Below, in pieces: positions 7,164-16,822 of a stretch of DNA of 35,183 nucleotides. A program made the translations under genes and the position numbers. The stretch comes from Clostridiaceae bacterium (GTDB lineage Bacteria > Bacillota > Clostridia > DSM-8532), in the NCBI GenBank assembly GCA_012523705.1, contig JAAYTU010000058.1, positions 1 to 35,183 on the forward strand, read 5' to 3'. The stretch's first letter is position 1, and every line of letters starts with the position of its first letter. The notes beneath the pieces were generated by a model. It was not told the DNA's origin. It saw only the letters and a program-made list of their open reading frames with translations, and searched no databases.

Positions 7164-7961
7164 ATGAATGAGCCAAGTATAATTACTTCAGCTAATAACC
7201 CTATAATTAAAGAAATAAAAGGTTTAAAGACCAAAAAGGGACGAGCCAAAGCGCAAGCCTTCTTACTTGAGGGAAGCAGGCTTGTGCTTGATGCAGTTCA
7301 TAGTGATGCGCAAATTAAGTATTTAATAGTTTCGGATACCTATGCTGAAAAGGGAGAATATCTCAGTGAAAAAATCCATAAAATCAGAACTATACAGATT
7401 CCGGACAGGCTTTTTACAAATATAAGCGAAATTGAATCGCCACAAGGTATTATGGCTATTGCTGAGATACCGCAATATGATGAACATAACATGTTAGAAG
7501 GGGCGAGCCGCATTATAGCTCTTGAGAATTTACAGGACCCCGGAAACATTGGAACTATCATTAGAACCTCGGATGCCTGCGGATTTGACGCCGTTATTGT
7601 TTCAAGAGACAGCGCTGATATATATAATCCTAAGGTTATCCGTTCAACTATGGGAGCGGTGTTCCATCTGCCCGTTATTGAGGTCCATGATTTTTACGGC
7701 ACACTGAGAATAGCAAAAGAGAAGGGTCTGTCAATAGCTGCTGCACATACCAGAAAATCAGAGCCCTGCTGGAAGGTTAATCTGGCGAATAATATTGTTA
7801 TTGTAATTGGTAACGAGGCGAATGGAATAAGCGACAAGCTTTTGGGACTTGCAGATTCAACCATCATGATCCCAATGAATAGTAGGGCTGAATCTTTAAA
7901 TGCGGCTGCAGCTGCTTCAATACTGATATATGAGAGCATGCGTCAAAGCTGCTTAAAATAA
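7164..7961 (+). CDS. SpoU/TrmH-family RNA 2'-O-ribose methyltransferase
   Basis: 265 residues from the ATG at 7164, preferred over 7146 because CCGGAG lies 6 nt upstream. Residues about 10-95 form the SpoU substrate-binding domain, with an early ITSANNPIIKEIKGLKTKKGR motif. The SPOUT catalytic domain carries all three family motifs: LQDPGNIGTIIRTSDA (motif 1, with the conserved Asn and Arg), VIGNEANGIS (motif 2) and IPMNSRAESLNAAAAASI (motif 3, AdoMet knot). It methylates ribose 2'-OH in rRNA or tRNA. Position directly after rplT matches B. subtilis ysgA (RlmP, 23S rRNA Gm in the A-loop), so that function is the best guess, but target choice in this family cannot be settled from sequence. Confidence 0.9.
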   Translation: MNEPSIITSANNPIIKEIKGLKTKKGRAKAQAFLLEGSRLVLDAVHSDAQIKYLIVSDTYAEKGEYLSEKIHKIRTIQIPDRLFTNISEIESPQGIMAIAEIPQYDEHNMLEGASRIIALENLQDPGNIGTIIRTSDACGFDAVIVSRDSADIYNPKVIRSTMGAVFHLPVIEVHDFYGTLRIAKEKGLSIAAAHTRKSEPCWKVNLANNIVIVIGNEANGISDKLLGLADSTIMIPMNSRAESLNAAAAASILIYESMRQSCLK

Positions 7962-7999
7962 GACATTTTGTATTAATATAATAGCCTGGCAAATGAATT

Positions 8000-8029
8000 T
8001 TGTTAAAATCCTTGAAAAAGGTTTATAAT
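8000..8029 (+). promoter_or_regulatory. Probable promoter of gap
   Basis: TTGTTA, 18-nt spacer, TATAAT. An alternative is TTGAAA at 8012-8017 with TAAAAT at 8035-8040 (17-nt spacer). Either gives a short leader before the ATG at 8105. Confidence 0.5.
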
Positions 8030-8098
8030 TATTATAAAATTACTTGTGGAATTTGTGATTTTGTTAACAATTTTCAATATTTAATATTTTGGAGGTAA

Positions 8099-9115
<1,017 letters not shown>

Positions 9116-9139
9116 TAACTAAATAGTTGGAAATAGTAT

Positions 9140-9171
9140 CAAAGAGCGGCCTTTCCGGTCGCTCTTTGTTA
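9140..9171 (+). terminator. Terminator of gap
   Basis: CAAAGAGCGGCC pairs with GGTCGCTCTTTG (12 bp, one G-U) around a 5-nt loop; a short T-tract (part of the stem TTT plus TT) follows. Confidence 0.8.
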
Positions 9172-9239
9172 AAGTTTGCTTATAAACCATATAGTTCTAT
9201 TATTGTATAACAAAACAACATACAAATTAGCATTATTTA

Positions 9240-9269
9240 TTGAAACCCTATGTATAAATAGGGTAAAAT
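9240..9269 (+). promoter_or_regulatory. Probable pgk promoter with a palindrome in the spacer
   Basis: TTGAAA, 18-nt spacer, TAAAAT, about 65 nt before pgk. The spacer is almost filled by the inverted repeat ACCCTAT-gtataa-ATAGGGT (9245-9264), a typical place and size for a repressor operator. Confidence 0.5.
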
Positions 9270-9333
9270 AATAAGGCTATAACCAATTATTCAGTCAATT
9301 CGTAGCGAATAATCGTATAAAGGAGCTGTTTTT

Positions 9334-10530
9334 ATGAGTATGAAGAATAAAATGACCATTTCAGATATGGATGTTAAAGGCAAACGCGTCATAGTTCGTG
9401 TTGATTTCAATGTTCCCCTGGATGCAGAGGGAAACATCACTGATGATAAGCGTATCGTTGGTGCTCTTCCTACAATTAAGTATGTTATTGAAAACGGTGG
9501 AAAGCTTATTCTTGTTTCTCATCTTGGAAGACCGAAGAATGGCTTTGAGGCTAAATTCAGCATGAAGCCTGCAGCTGATCATTTAAGCAAGCTATTGGGC
9601 AAAGAGGTTATACTAGCTGCTGATGTTATCGGCGAAGATGCAAAGGCTAAAGCAGCTGTTCTTAAAGAGGGCGAAATACTTATGCTGGAGAATGTCCGCT
9701 TCCACAAGGAAGAGACAAAGAATGATCCTGAATTTGCAAAAGAACTTGCAAGTCTTGCGGACATCTATGTAAATGATGCATTTGGTACAGCTCACAGAGC
9801 ACATGCTTCCACCGCAGGTTTAGCAGATTACCTGCCATCAGCCTGTGGATATTTAATTAAAAAAGAACTGGATGTTATGGGCAGAGCCCTTGATGACCCT
9901 GAAAGACCTTTTGTTGCTATTTTAGGTGGAGCTAAGGTTTCGGATAAAATCAGTGTCATCGAAAATCTTTTGGATAAGGTTGATACATTAATTATTGGCG
10001 GAGGAATGGCTTATACTTTCTTTAAGGCACAGGGCTATGAAGTAGGAACTTCACTTTGCGAACTGGATAAGCTTGAGTTGGCTAAGTCTTTATTGGCAAA
10101 GGCTAAGGAAAAGAATGTAAATCTTCTTCTTCCAGTTGATAATGTGGTGGGTAAAGAGTTTGATGCAAATACTGAGGCAAAAACAGTACCATCTACTCAA
10201 ATCCCTGATGGCTGGATGGGCCTTGATATTGGTGAAAAGACTGTAGAATTGTTTGCTGGTGCAATTAAGAATGCTAAAACCGTAGTCTGGAACGGACCTA
10301 TGGGAGTATTCGAGATGGAAAGATTCGCGAACGGCACAAGAAAAATTGCCGAAGCATTAGCAACTTCCAACGCCACAACAATAGTTGGCGGAGGCGACTC
10401 AGCAGCAGCTGTAGAACAATTGGGATATGCTGATAAGATTACCCATATTTCTACAGGAGGTGGAGCATCCTTAGAATTCTTAGAAGGAAAACAGCTCCCG
10501 GGTATTGCGGTTTTAAATGAAAAGAAATAA
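9334..10530 (+). CDS. pgk: Phosphoglycerate kinase
   Basis: 398 residues, standard length. It transfers phosphate from 1,3-bisphosphoglycerate to ADP, the first ATP-forming step of glycolysis. The N-terminal substrate-binding domain shows [19 protein letters not shown] and [10 protein letters not shown]. The nucleotide-binding domain shows [22 protein letters not shown] and the C-terminal [19 protein letters not shown] is 8 nt upstream of the chosen ATG; a second Met two codons later is possible. tpiA follows after 25 nt with no terminator, so pgk and tpiA are co-transcribed. Confidence 0.98.
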   Translation: MSMKNKMTISDMDVKGKRVIVRVDFNVPLDAEGNITDDKRIVGALPTIKYVIENGGKLILVSHLGRPKNGFEAKFSMKPAADHLSKLLGKEVILAADVIGEDAKAKAAVLKEGEILMLENVRFHKEETKNDPEFAKELASLADIYVNDAFGTAHRAHASTAGLADYLPSACGYLIKKELDVMGRALDDPERPFVAILGGAKVSDKISVIENLLDKVDTLIIGGGMAYTFFKAQGYEVGTSLCELDKLELAKSLLAKAKEKNVNLLLPVDNVVGKEFDANTEAKTVPSTQIPDGWMGLDIGEKTVELFAGAIKNAKTVVWNGPMGVFEMERFANGTRKIAEALATSNATTIVGGGDSAAAVEQLGYADKITHISTGGGASLEFLEGKQLPGIAVLNEKK

Positions 10531-10555
10531 ATAATATGAAAGGTTGGATTTTATA

Positions 10556-11314
10556 ATGTCAAAACGTACTATTATGGCAGCAGGAAACTGGAAGATGAAC
10601 AAGACACCTGGCGAGACAAAAGAATTTGTTAATGCGTTAAAGGGACTTGTTGCTGGTAGTAATTCAGAGGTAGTGATAGGTGTACCATCTGTTTGCATCC
10701 CTGCAGCGACAGAAGTGGCAAAGGGTTCAAATATTAAAGTGGCAGCACAAAATGTTCACTTTGAAGCCAGCGGAGCCTATACAGGAGAGGTTTCCTGTGC
10801 AATGCTCAAGGAGCTGGGTGTGGAATATGTAATTATCGGACACTCAGAGAGACGCGAGTATTTTGGCGAAACAAACGAAATGATTAACAAAAAGGCAAGA
10901 GCAATTCTGGATGCTGGTATGCTTCCAATCATTTGCTGCGGCGAGACTCTTACCCAGAGAGAGCAGGGCGTAACTGCTGAGCATGTTCGCTATCAGATAA
11001 AAATTGCTCTTCTCGGTCTTAGCGCTGATGAAGTTTCAAAGCTTGTAATTGCTTATGAACCTATCTGGGCCATAGGAACTGGGAAAACTGCAACCGATGA
11101 GCAAGCTGAAGAGGTTTGCGCGGTTATCCGCCAGCTTTTAGTTGAGCTGTATGGTAATGATGTTGCTGAGAAAACCCGTATATTATATGGTGGAAGTGTA
11201 AATGCAGGAAATGCAAAGGCACTGTTCTCCATGCCTAATATTGATGGCGGCCTAGTTGGTGGTGCAAGCCTTAAACTGGATGCTTTTGAACAGATCGTGA
11301 AACACGACGCCTGA
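10556..11314 (+). CDS. tpiA: Triosephosphate isomerase
   Basis: 252 residues from the ATG at 10556; the track's TTG at 10544 lacks support and would add four residues not typical of the family. It interconverts dihydroxyacetone phosphate and glyceraldehyde-3-phosphate. Visible motifs are AAGNWKMNK (catalytic Asn and Lys), IIGHSERREYFGET (catalytic His), AYEPIWAIGTGKTAT (catalytic Glu and start of the flexible loop 6) and YGGSVNAGNA plus GGLVGGASL (phosphate grip). It follows pgk by 25 nt and is closed by a perfect-palindrome terminator. Confidence 0.98.
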   Translation: MSKRTIMAAGNWKMNKTPGETKEFVNALKGLVAGSNSEVVIGVPSVCIPAATEVAKGSNIKVAAQNVHFEASGAYTGEVSCAMLKELGVEYVIIGHSERREYFGETNEMINKKARAILDAGMLPIICCGETLTQREQGVTAEHVRYQIKIALLGLSADEVSKLVIAYEPIWAIGTGKTATDEQAEEVCAVIRQLLVELYGNDVAEKTRILYGGSVNAGNAKALFSMPNIDGGLVGGASLKLDAFEQIVKHDA

Positions 11315-11328
11315 AATTAGTTTTCATG

Positions 11329-11358
11329 CCCTCCGGTAAGTACTTACCGGAGGGTTTT
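11329..11358 (+). terminator. Terminator after pgk-tpiA
   Basis: CCCTCCGGTAAGT followed at once by its exact reverse complement, a 26-nt perfect palindrome, then TTTT. It ends the pgk-tpiA transcript, so gpmI probably has separate or read-through expression. Confidence 0.85.
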
Positions 11359-11407
11359 ATGGACTTATGTACTTAATCAGATAGTTATTTAGAAAGGTAT
11401 GAGTTTT

Positions 11408-13042
11408 ATGCTAAAAAGAAACGGTTATACTCCTGCCGAAGGACCTATACTACTAGTCGTAATGGATGGAATCGGAATCAGCGATTCAACAGTAGGAAAT
11501 GCGGTTAAGGATGCCTACACCCCTAATCTTGATAAACTTATGAAGGATAATCCCTATGTTCTATTAAAGGCTCACGGGACAGCAGTTGGCCTGCCTACCG
11601 ACGATGACATGGGTAATTCCGAGGTGGGTCATAATGCTATAGGGGCCGGCCAGATTTATGCCCAGGGGGCAAAGCTTGTTACTGAGGCAATTAATAGCAG
11701 GGAAATGTTTAATGCTAAGGGATGGAATGAGGTAAAGGCTAACTGTGTTTCTAATGAATCAACACTGCACTTTATCGGTCTTTTTAGCGATGGAAATGTA
11801 CATTCACATATTGACCATCTTAAGGCCATGATAATTCAAGCTAAAGAGGAAGGCATAAAGAAGGTCCGTGTTCATATTTTATTAGATGGACGTGATGTTG
11901 GCGAGACATCGGCTTTAGAATATGTAACACCCTTTGAGGCCTTTTTGGGTGAATTAAATGATTCTGAATTTGACGCCAGAATAGCCAGTGGTGGCGGGCG
12001 TATGAACATTACAATGGACAGGTATGAGGCAAACTGGAGTATGGTCGAAAGAGGTTGGCATACTCATGTACTGGGTGAAGGCAGATTATTTGATTCAGCT
12101 ACTGAAGCTATTGAAACTCTTAGAAATGAGACTAATGCTATAGATCAGGATCTTCCGCCCTTTATTATCGGTGAGAATAATAAGCCTGTAGGTACTATCG
12201 AGGATGGAGATAGTGTGATATTCTTCAATTTCCGTGGAGATCGCGCTATTGAAATATCCAAAGCCTTTGAACAACAAGATTTTAAGCATTTCGACAGAAA
12301 GAGATGGCCTAAGGTTACTTATGCAGGGATGCTTGAATATGATGGGGATCTTCATATTCCTAGCAGATATTTGGTTAACCCTCCTTCAATCAAGCATACA
12401 ATGAGCCAATATCTTGTGGAGGCTGGAGTAAGCCAGCTAGCTGTTTCGGAGACTCAAAAGTTTGGGCATGTGACATATTTCTGGAACGGTAATAACTCAG
12501 GGAAATTTGATGATGTATTGGAGACCTTCTGTGAGATACCATCTGACATTATTCCCTTTGAGCAAAGGCCCTGGATGAAGGCGGCCCAAGTAACAGATAA
12601 AACCATAGAGCTTTTAAATACCGGGAACTATACGTTTGGAAGAATTAATCTGGCAAATGGCGATATGGTAGGTCATACTGGTAATTATGCTGCTGCAAAA
12701 ATTGCAGTAGAAACTGTAGATCTTTGTCTAGGCAGGTTAATTCCTGTAATTGAGAAGCTTGGTGGAGTTCTTATTGTCACAGCAGATCATGGAAATGCTG
12801 ATGAAATGTATGAAATAGATAAGTCAGGTAATGCAAAGACTGACAGCCTTGGCAAGATAAAGGCCAAAACCAGTCATACCCTAAGCAAGGTACCCTTTAT
12901 TATTTATGACAAGGGGAATAAAGGGAAATATTCTTTTGCAGAGGGGGACTATGGGCTTGCCAATATCGCTGCGACTGTTGTTAATTTATTAGGATATGAA
13001 GCACCTGAATTATGGGAAAAATCAATGATAGAAATTAAATAG
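11408..13042 (+). CDS. gpmI: 2,3-bisphosphoglycerate-independent phosphoglycerate mutase
   Basis: 544 residues from the ATG at 11408. AAAGG at 11393-11397 is 10 nt from it but only 1 nt from the track's ATG at 11399. It interconverts 3- and 2-phosphoglycerate through a phosphoserine intermediate with two Mn2+. The alkaline-phosphatase-fold metal sites are VVMDGIGISD near the N-terminus and TADHGNADEM near the C-terminus. The catalytic Ser is in DDMGNSEVGHNAIGAGQ, and substrate-binding HSHIDHL, LDGRDV and FNFRGDRA are present. It is about 30 residues longer than common Firmicute GpmI (near 510). It completes gap-pgk-tpiA-gpmI; no enolase lies in the window. Confidence 0.96.
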   Translation: MLKRNGYTPAEGPILLVVMDGIGISDSTVGNAVKDAYTPNLDKLMKDNPYVLLKAHGTAVGLPTDDDMGNSEVGHNAIGAGQIYAQGAKLVTEAINSREMFNAKGWNEVKANCVSNESTLHFIGLFSDGNVHSHIDHLKAMIIQAKEEGIKKVRVHILLDGRDVGETSALEYVTPFEAFLGELNDSEFDARIASGGGRMNITMDRYEANWSMVERGWHTHVLGEGRLFDSATEAIETLRNETNAIDQDLPPFIIGENNKPVGTIEDGDSVIFFNFRGDRAIEISKAFEQQDFKHFDRKRWPKVTYAGMLEYDGDLHIPSRYLVNPPSIKHTMSQYLVEAGVSQLAVSETQKFGHVTYFWNGNNSGKFDDVLETFCEIPSDIIPFEQRPWMKAAQVTDKTIELLNTGNYTFGRINLANGDMVGHTGNYAAAKIAVETVDLCLGRLIPVIEKLGGVLIVTADHGNADEMYEIDKSGNAKTDSLGKIKAKTSHTLSKVPFIIYDKGNKGKYSFAEGDYGLANIAATVVNLLGYEAPELWEKSMIEIK

Positions 13043-13079
13043 TTTATTGCTTTTTAAGATCTTATGAGTTATTATTGAG

Positions 13080-13104
13080 GCAGGGATTTTATCCCTGCTT
13101 TAAA
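13080..13104 (+). terminator. Weak terminator-like hairpin after gpmI
   Basis: GCAGGGAT-ttt-ATCCCTGC stem of 8 bp followed by only TTT. Termination may be incomplete, leaving some read-through into ruvX. Confidence 0.5.
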
Positions 13105-13132
13105 ATCCCAAAAGCAATATTTGGAGCATTTT

Positions 13133-13546
13133 ATGCGTATATTAGGTATAGACTATGGTGATGCTAGAATAGGAATAGCAGTTAGTGATCCACTAGGTTT
13201 AACAGCACAGTCCATTGAAACTATTAGTTGGAAGAATGACATCAATCGTCCAATTAATCGAATTAAGGAAATTGTTGAATCATATGATTGCGAGGCTGTT
13301 GTTGTAGGTCTTCCCAGAAATATGAACGGAACTGTGGGGCCCAGAGAGCTCAAAACACGTGAATTTATGCAGCTTCTTGAAAGTGCATTACCTCGGACCA
13401 GGATAATTCCATGGGATGAACGGTTAACGACTGTTATGGCTCAGCGTGCTATGCATAATATGGGTATTGAAGCGAAAAAACAAAAGGGCAAGCTCGATCA
13501 AATAGCTGCATCTTTTATATTACAGGGATATTTAGATTCATTATAA
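13133..13546 (+). CDS. ruvX: Putative pre-16S rRNA nuclease / Holliday junction resolvase-like YqgF
   Basis: 137 residues from the ATG at 13133, with TTGGAG ending 6 nt upstream; the track's TTG at 13121 is part of that site. The RNase H-like YqgF/RuvX family acts in 5' maturation of 16S rRNA in Escherichia coli and was first proposed as a Holliday junction resolvase. The acidic sites and motifs GIDYGDARIGIAVSDP, VVVGLPRNMNGT, WDERLTTVMAQRAM and KLDQIAASFILQGYLD are all present. It is followed after 33 nt by a DUF1292 gene, the same pairing as yrrK-yrzB in B. subtilis. The ireB/yrzL gene usually upstream is absent here. Confidence 0.93.
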   Translation: MRILGIDYGDARIGIAVSDPLGLTAQSIETISWKNDINRPINRIKEIVESYDCEAVVVGLPRNMNGTVGPRELKTREFMQLLESALPRTRIIPWDERLTTVMAQRAMHNMGIEAKKQKGKLDQIAASFILQGYLDSL

Positions 13547-13579
13547 AATATCCCTAATTTTATTTGAGAGGAGAATATT

Positions 13580-13885
13580 ATGGATAACGAACGTGAAATA
13601 ATTGAATTGACTGGTGAAGAAGGAGATTCAATCAAATGCGAGTATCTGGACACAGTACTTGTTGAGGACAATGAATACGTTGTATTATTACCATTGGATG
13701 GAGAAGCCGATGGATGCGATTCATGTGATTGTGGAGACCATGAGTGCACATATGAAGTTATCATTATGAAAATAGATAAGAACGAGGACGGAGAGTTCTT
13801 GATACCTGTTGAAGATGATGACGAATTGGAAAAGGCCTTTGAAGTCTTCATGGATCAAATCGACGAAGAAGACGACGAGGATTAA
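13580..13885 (+). CDS. DUF1292 (YrzB-like) acidic protein with a cysteine cluster
   Basis: 101 residues, very acidic. It is assigned to DUF1292 from the beta-rich pattern IIELTGEEGDSIKCEYLDTV, EYVVLLPL, YEVIIMKID and the C-terminal EDDDELEKAFEVFMDQI, and from its place directly after ruvX. Function is unknown for the family. Between the second and third strands there is a short insert holding four cysteines (CDSCDCGDHEC), which looks like a metal-binding loop; a further Cys occurs early. GAGAGGAG precedes the ATG. It ends in an acidic tail (EEDDED). Confidence 0.85.
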   Translation: MDNEREIIELTGEEGDSIKCEYLDTVLVEDNEYVVLLPLDGEADGCDSCDCGDHECTYEVIIMKIDKNEDGEFLIPVEDDDELEKAFEVFMDQIDEEDDED

Positions 13886-13918
13886 TAATCGTTAATAGTC
13901 TAAAGAATTAATTGAACA

Positions 13919-13946
13919 AAGGGTGACAGCTTTTTTTGTTACCCTT
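13919..13946 (+). terminator. Possible terminator after the DUF1292 gene
   Basis: AAGGGTGACA pairs with TGTTACCCTT (10 bp, one G-U), but the T-run is in the loop rather than after the stem. Position fits a transcript end; efficiency is doubtful. Confidence 0.4.
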
Positions 13947-14099
13947 GATCTTCATACTCTTTGCTGTTATCTAGCTTTTAGCTGCAGTACATATTTTAGC
14001 CTTTGACTTTTGTTAATAATAAGCTTTCACAGGTATTGCCTGACAGCAAGTTGCTTTACCCGATTATTACAAAAGAAAAATGAGGTGAACATAAAGGCA

Positions 14100-15143
14100 A
14101 TGAAAAAGAAAAAGGTTTTGTTACTATTTTTATGTGGTTTATTTTTGTTTTTGTGTAGTTGTGGAAATCAAGAAGAACCAACTGCTGCAGATACCCCTAC
14201 TCCAACAGCAACCCCGGAATCGACACCAACACCCGAACCGACCCCTGTAATTTTTAATCCGGATTTTGTTGTTCCTGATTCATCAAAGCGACCTGTGGCC
14301 GTCATGATTGATAATCAGGGTGACCGGGTTTTGCCCCAGGGAGGAATTGCTCAGGCACAATTAGTATATGAAATTCTGACTGAGTATAATATTACACGCT
14401 ATATGGCTGTGTTTTGGGATACATTACCTGAAATGGTGGGACCGGTAAGAAGCTCGCGCCATTATTTTCTGGATTATGTTCTGGAGCACGATGCAATATA
14501 TACTCATGCGGGGGGCAGCACCTATGCCTACAGAGATATTCCTAAATTGAAAATACAGAACATTGATTATCAGGTTCACTCTTCTGCCTTTTGGGACCTG
14601 ACAAAAGATATAAACAATTGGCAGGATTCTTATACTTCAAGAGAAAGAATTGAAAAATTTGTTTCTGATAAAAAATACCGTGAAGAATCTAAGGTATCCT
14701 TCCATTTTTCCTACCATGATGAGTTTATAGTACCAGATGGTACTGATGCAACAGATGTTTTTATTCAGTTTTCTTCCGGCAATGACAGTACCTGTGGCTA
14801 TATATATGATGAGAATGAAAAGGTCTATTTAAGATCAAGAATTGGTAAGGTGCATATAGACCGCAATACAGAAGAGCAAATCAAAACCACAAATATAATA
14901 GTGCTGAAAATATCAAGCCCTTTAATAGAGGGGGATGCCTATGGCAGAAGAAACCTGTTAAATATAGGTAAGGGCGAGGGCTATTATATTACAGGCGGAA
15001 AGGCTATTCCAATCGAGTGGTCAAAATCAGCCAGAGATGCACAAACACAGTATACGACAGAGAATGGAAAGCCTTTGGTATTGAACAGAGGACAAACATG
15101 GATTGAGGTTGTACCCAAATTAGAGTATTTAACCATGAAGTAG
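14100..15143 (+). CDS. DUF3048-family lipoprotein (YerB-like)
   Basis: 347 residues from the ATG at 14100. The track's start 30 codons upstream would bury the signal peptide, whereas GAGGTGA lies 11 nt before this ATG. The N-terminus is a lipoprotein signal: KKKK, a Leu/Phe-rich core, and LCSC with the lipidated Cys at residue 21. A Thr/Pro linker rich in TPTP and PEPTP units follows. The body matches DUF3048/YerB, with RPVAVMIDNQGDR, AQLVYEILTEYNITRYMAVF and GPVRSSRHYFLDYVLEHDA, and a C-terminal half ending in LNRGQTWIEVVPK. The family is extracytoplasmic and membrane-anchored with unknown function. It is separated from its neighbours by hairpins and is probably transcribed alone. Confidence 0.88.
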   Translation: MKKKKVLLLFLCGLFLFLCSCGNQEEPTAADTPTPTATPESTPTPEPTPVIFNPDFVVPDSSKRPVAVMIDNQGDRVLPQGGIAQAQLVYEILTEYNITRYMAVFWDTLPEMVGPVRSSRHYFLDYVLEHDAIYTHAGGSTYAYRDIPKLKIQNIDYQVHSSAFWDLTKDINNWQDSYTSRERIEKFVSDKKYREESKVSFHFSYHDEFIVPDGTDATDVFIQFSSGNDSTCGYIYDENEKVYLRSRIGKVHIDRNTEEQIKTTNIIVLKISSPLIEGDAYGRRNLLNIGKGEGYYITGGKAIPIEWSKSARDAQTQYTTENGKPLVLNRGQTWIEVVPKLEYLTMK

Positions 15144-15166
15144 TTAAACTTGAGGTATTTTTTAAT

Positions 15167-15194
15167 GGACTGGTTATAATCGACCAGTCCCTGT
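15167..15194 (+). terminator. Terminator-like hairpin after the DUF3048 gene
   Basis: GGACTGGT pairs with ACCAGTCC around an 8-nt loop; only CTGTTT follows, so the U-tract is poor. Confidence 0.5.
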
Positions 15195-15273
15195 TTACCA
15201 AGCTTTCTATTTTACTTCTACACGGTTTATCTGTATAATTACTAATGTACTAAGTGATGGAGGGAAAAAATAT

Positions 15274-16473
15274 ATGGAAAGAATCATAGGCACAGTCTCC
15301 AGAGGCCTTCGTGCACCAATTTTCATGCAAGGCGATGATGTTGCCCAAATAGTTTGCGAGACCGTGTTGAAAGCGTCAGAGCTTGAGGGCTTTCCAGTCA
15401 GAGATAAGGATATCGTGGCTATAACTGAATCAGTTGTTGCACGCGCTCAAGGGAATTACGCTCACATTGACTCAATAGCAAAGGACATACATAATAAATT
15501 TGGGGACGATACTATTGGACTGGTGTTTCCAATTTTAAGCCGTAACCGCTTTGAAGTGTGCTTAAAAGGGATTGCAAAGGGAGCAAAAAAAATAGTCCTT
15601 ATGCTTAGCTATCCGGCTGATGAAGTGGGTAATCATCTCATTGATATGGATTTAATAGATGAAAAGGGCATTAATCCATGGGTGGATGTTTTAACAGAAG
15701 AGCAATACCGGGAGTTTTTCGGATACTGTAAACATACCTTCACCGGAGTGGATTATGTTGAGTTATACAAATCCATCATTAAAGAGTATGATTGCGATTA
15801 TGAAATAATCTTTGCAAATAATCCAAAGACTATCCTCAATTATACAAAAAATATTTTAGCCTGTGATATTCACTCAAGAAACAGAACAAAGAGAATATTA
15901 ACTGAGAATGGGGCTGACAAGGTATATACTCTTGACGACATACTTTCGTCACCTGTTGACGGCAGTGGCTATAATGAGCATTATGGTCTTCTAGGATCTA
16001 ATAAATCGACAGAGGATACGGTTAAGCTTTTCCCTAGAGATTGTCAGACCTTGGTTCATAATATCCAGGCTTTAATACTCCAAAAAACTGGGAAAAAAGT
16101 TGAAGTCATGGTTTATGGAGACGGTGCTTTTAAGGACCCTGTAGGGAAGATATGGGAATTGGCTGACCCTGTGGTTTCTCCGGGATATACTGAAGGCCTT
16201 AAGGGTACACCAAGTGAGATCAAGTTGAAGTATCTAGCCGATAACAATTTCTCTGACCTTAGTGGAGAAGCATTAAAAAAAGCAGTATCGGGATACATCC
16301 AGGATAAAAAAGGTAATTCCGTTGATGCTGATGCTATCGAAGCCCAAGGAACCACGCCCAGAAGGCTTACTGATTTAATAGGATCTTTGTGTGACTTAAC
16401 CTCCGGCAGTGGAGATAAGGGAACACCGATTATTCATATTCAAGGATACTTTGACAGTTTTTCAGAAGATTAA
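15274..16473 (+). CDS. CofE-like (coenzyme F420-0:L-glutamate ligase family) protein
   Basis: 399 residues. The N-terminal 240 residues resemble the F420_ligase family (COG1478). Typical elements are an IGTVSRGLRAPIF opening, the DIVAITESVVARAQGN segment that in CofE precedes the GTP/metal site, and GLVFPILSRNRF. The later MVYGDGAFKDPVGKIWELADPVVSPGY has a conserved acidic/Pro motif. In archaea and actinobacteria CofE adds glutamates to F420-0, but Clostridia are not known to make F420 and no cof or fbi genes are visible here. In this lineage the protein probably ligates an amino acid to another acceptor; the substrate is unknown. GGAGGG precedes the ATG, and a strong terminator follows, so it is monocistronic. 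Confidence 0.75.
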   Translation: MERIIGTVSRGLRAPIFMQGDDVAQIVCETVLKASELEGFPVRDKDIVAITESVVARAQGNYAHIDSIAKDIHNKFGDDTIGLVFPILSRNRFEVCLKGIAKGAKKIVLMLSYPADEVGNHLIDMDLIDEKGINPWVDVLTEEQYREFFGYCKHTFTGVDYVELYKSIIKEYDCDYEIIFANNPKTILNYTKNILACDIHSRNRTKRILTENGADKVYTLDDILSSPVDGSGYNEHYGLLGSNKSTEDTVKLFPRDCQTLVHNIQALILQKTGKKVEVMVYGDGAFKDPVGKIWELADPVVSPGYTEGLKGTPSEIKLKYLADNNFSDLSGEALKKAVSGYIQDKKGNSVDADAIEAQGTTPRRLTDLIGSLCDLTSGSGDKGTPIIHIQGYFDSFSED

Positions 16474-16476
16474 TTA

Positions 16477-16508
16477 AAGGCACCCTCATAAGGGTGCCTT
16501 AATAGTTT
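16477..16508. terminator. Terminator between convergent genes
   Basis: AAGGCACCCT-cata-AGGGTGCCTT, a perfect 10-bp stem with a 4-nt loop, 4 nt after the CofE-like gene. T-tracts are modest on both strands. It probably also serves the minus-strand gene ending at 16535. Confidence 0.7.
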
Positions 16509-16534
16509 TAGACCAGATAGATGCGTTTCAGTCG

Positions 16535-16822
16535 TTAATTCCTTTTAAGTAATATGTCCAATATAAGGGCTCCGATTATTGTAACCACCCAGAATCTACA
16601 AGAGTATAGAACAATCCACTTAATATATTCAACCCGTTCATTTAAGTCTATAGCGCCGGTTATGTAAGCTACAGAAAGACACAAAGCGGCTAATGTAAGG
16701 ATAAATAAAACAATGAAGCCTAGCTTTATAAGGATTTTGCTTGGTTTTTCGAGTTCTGTAAATCTTTCGTCAGCTCGCTTCGCAAATTTTCGTAGACGAT
16801 GCATGTATTTTTTTTCGTTCAT
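16535..16822 (-). CDS. Small membrane protein, function unknown
   Basis: 95 residues on the minus strand. GGAGGG lies 7 nt before its ATG, so this is a real gene rather than a shadow. A basic N-terminal third (residues 1-28, rich in Lys and Arg) probably faces the cytoplasm. Two membrane helices follow, near residues 31-55 (IKLGFIVLFILTLAALCLSVAYI) and 66-91, leaving a short basic tail. I recognise no family. It is convergent with the CofE-like gene and divergent from the zinc-ribbon membrane protein gene. Confidence 0.75.
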   Translation of the reverse strand: MNEKKYMHRLRKFAKRADERFTELEKPSKILIKLGFIVLFILTLAALCLSVAYITGAIDLNERVEYIKWIVLYSCRFWVVTIIGALILDILLKRN

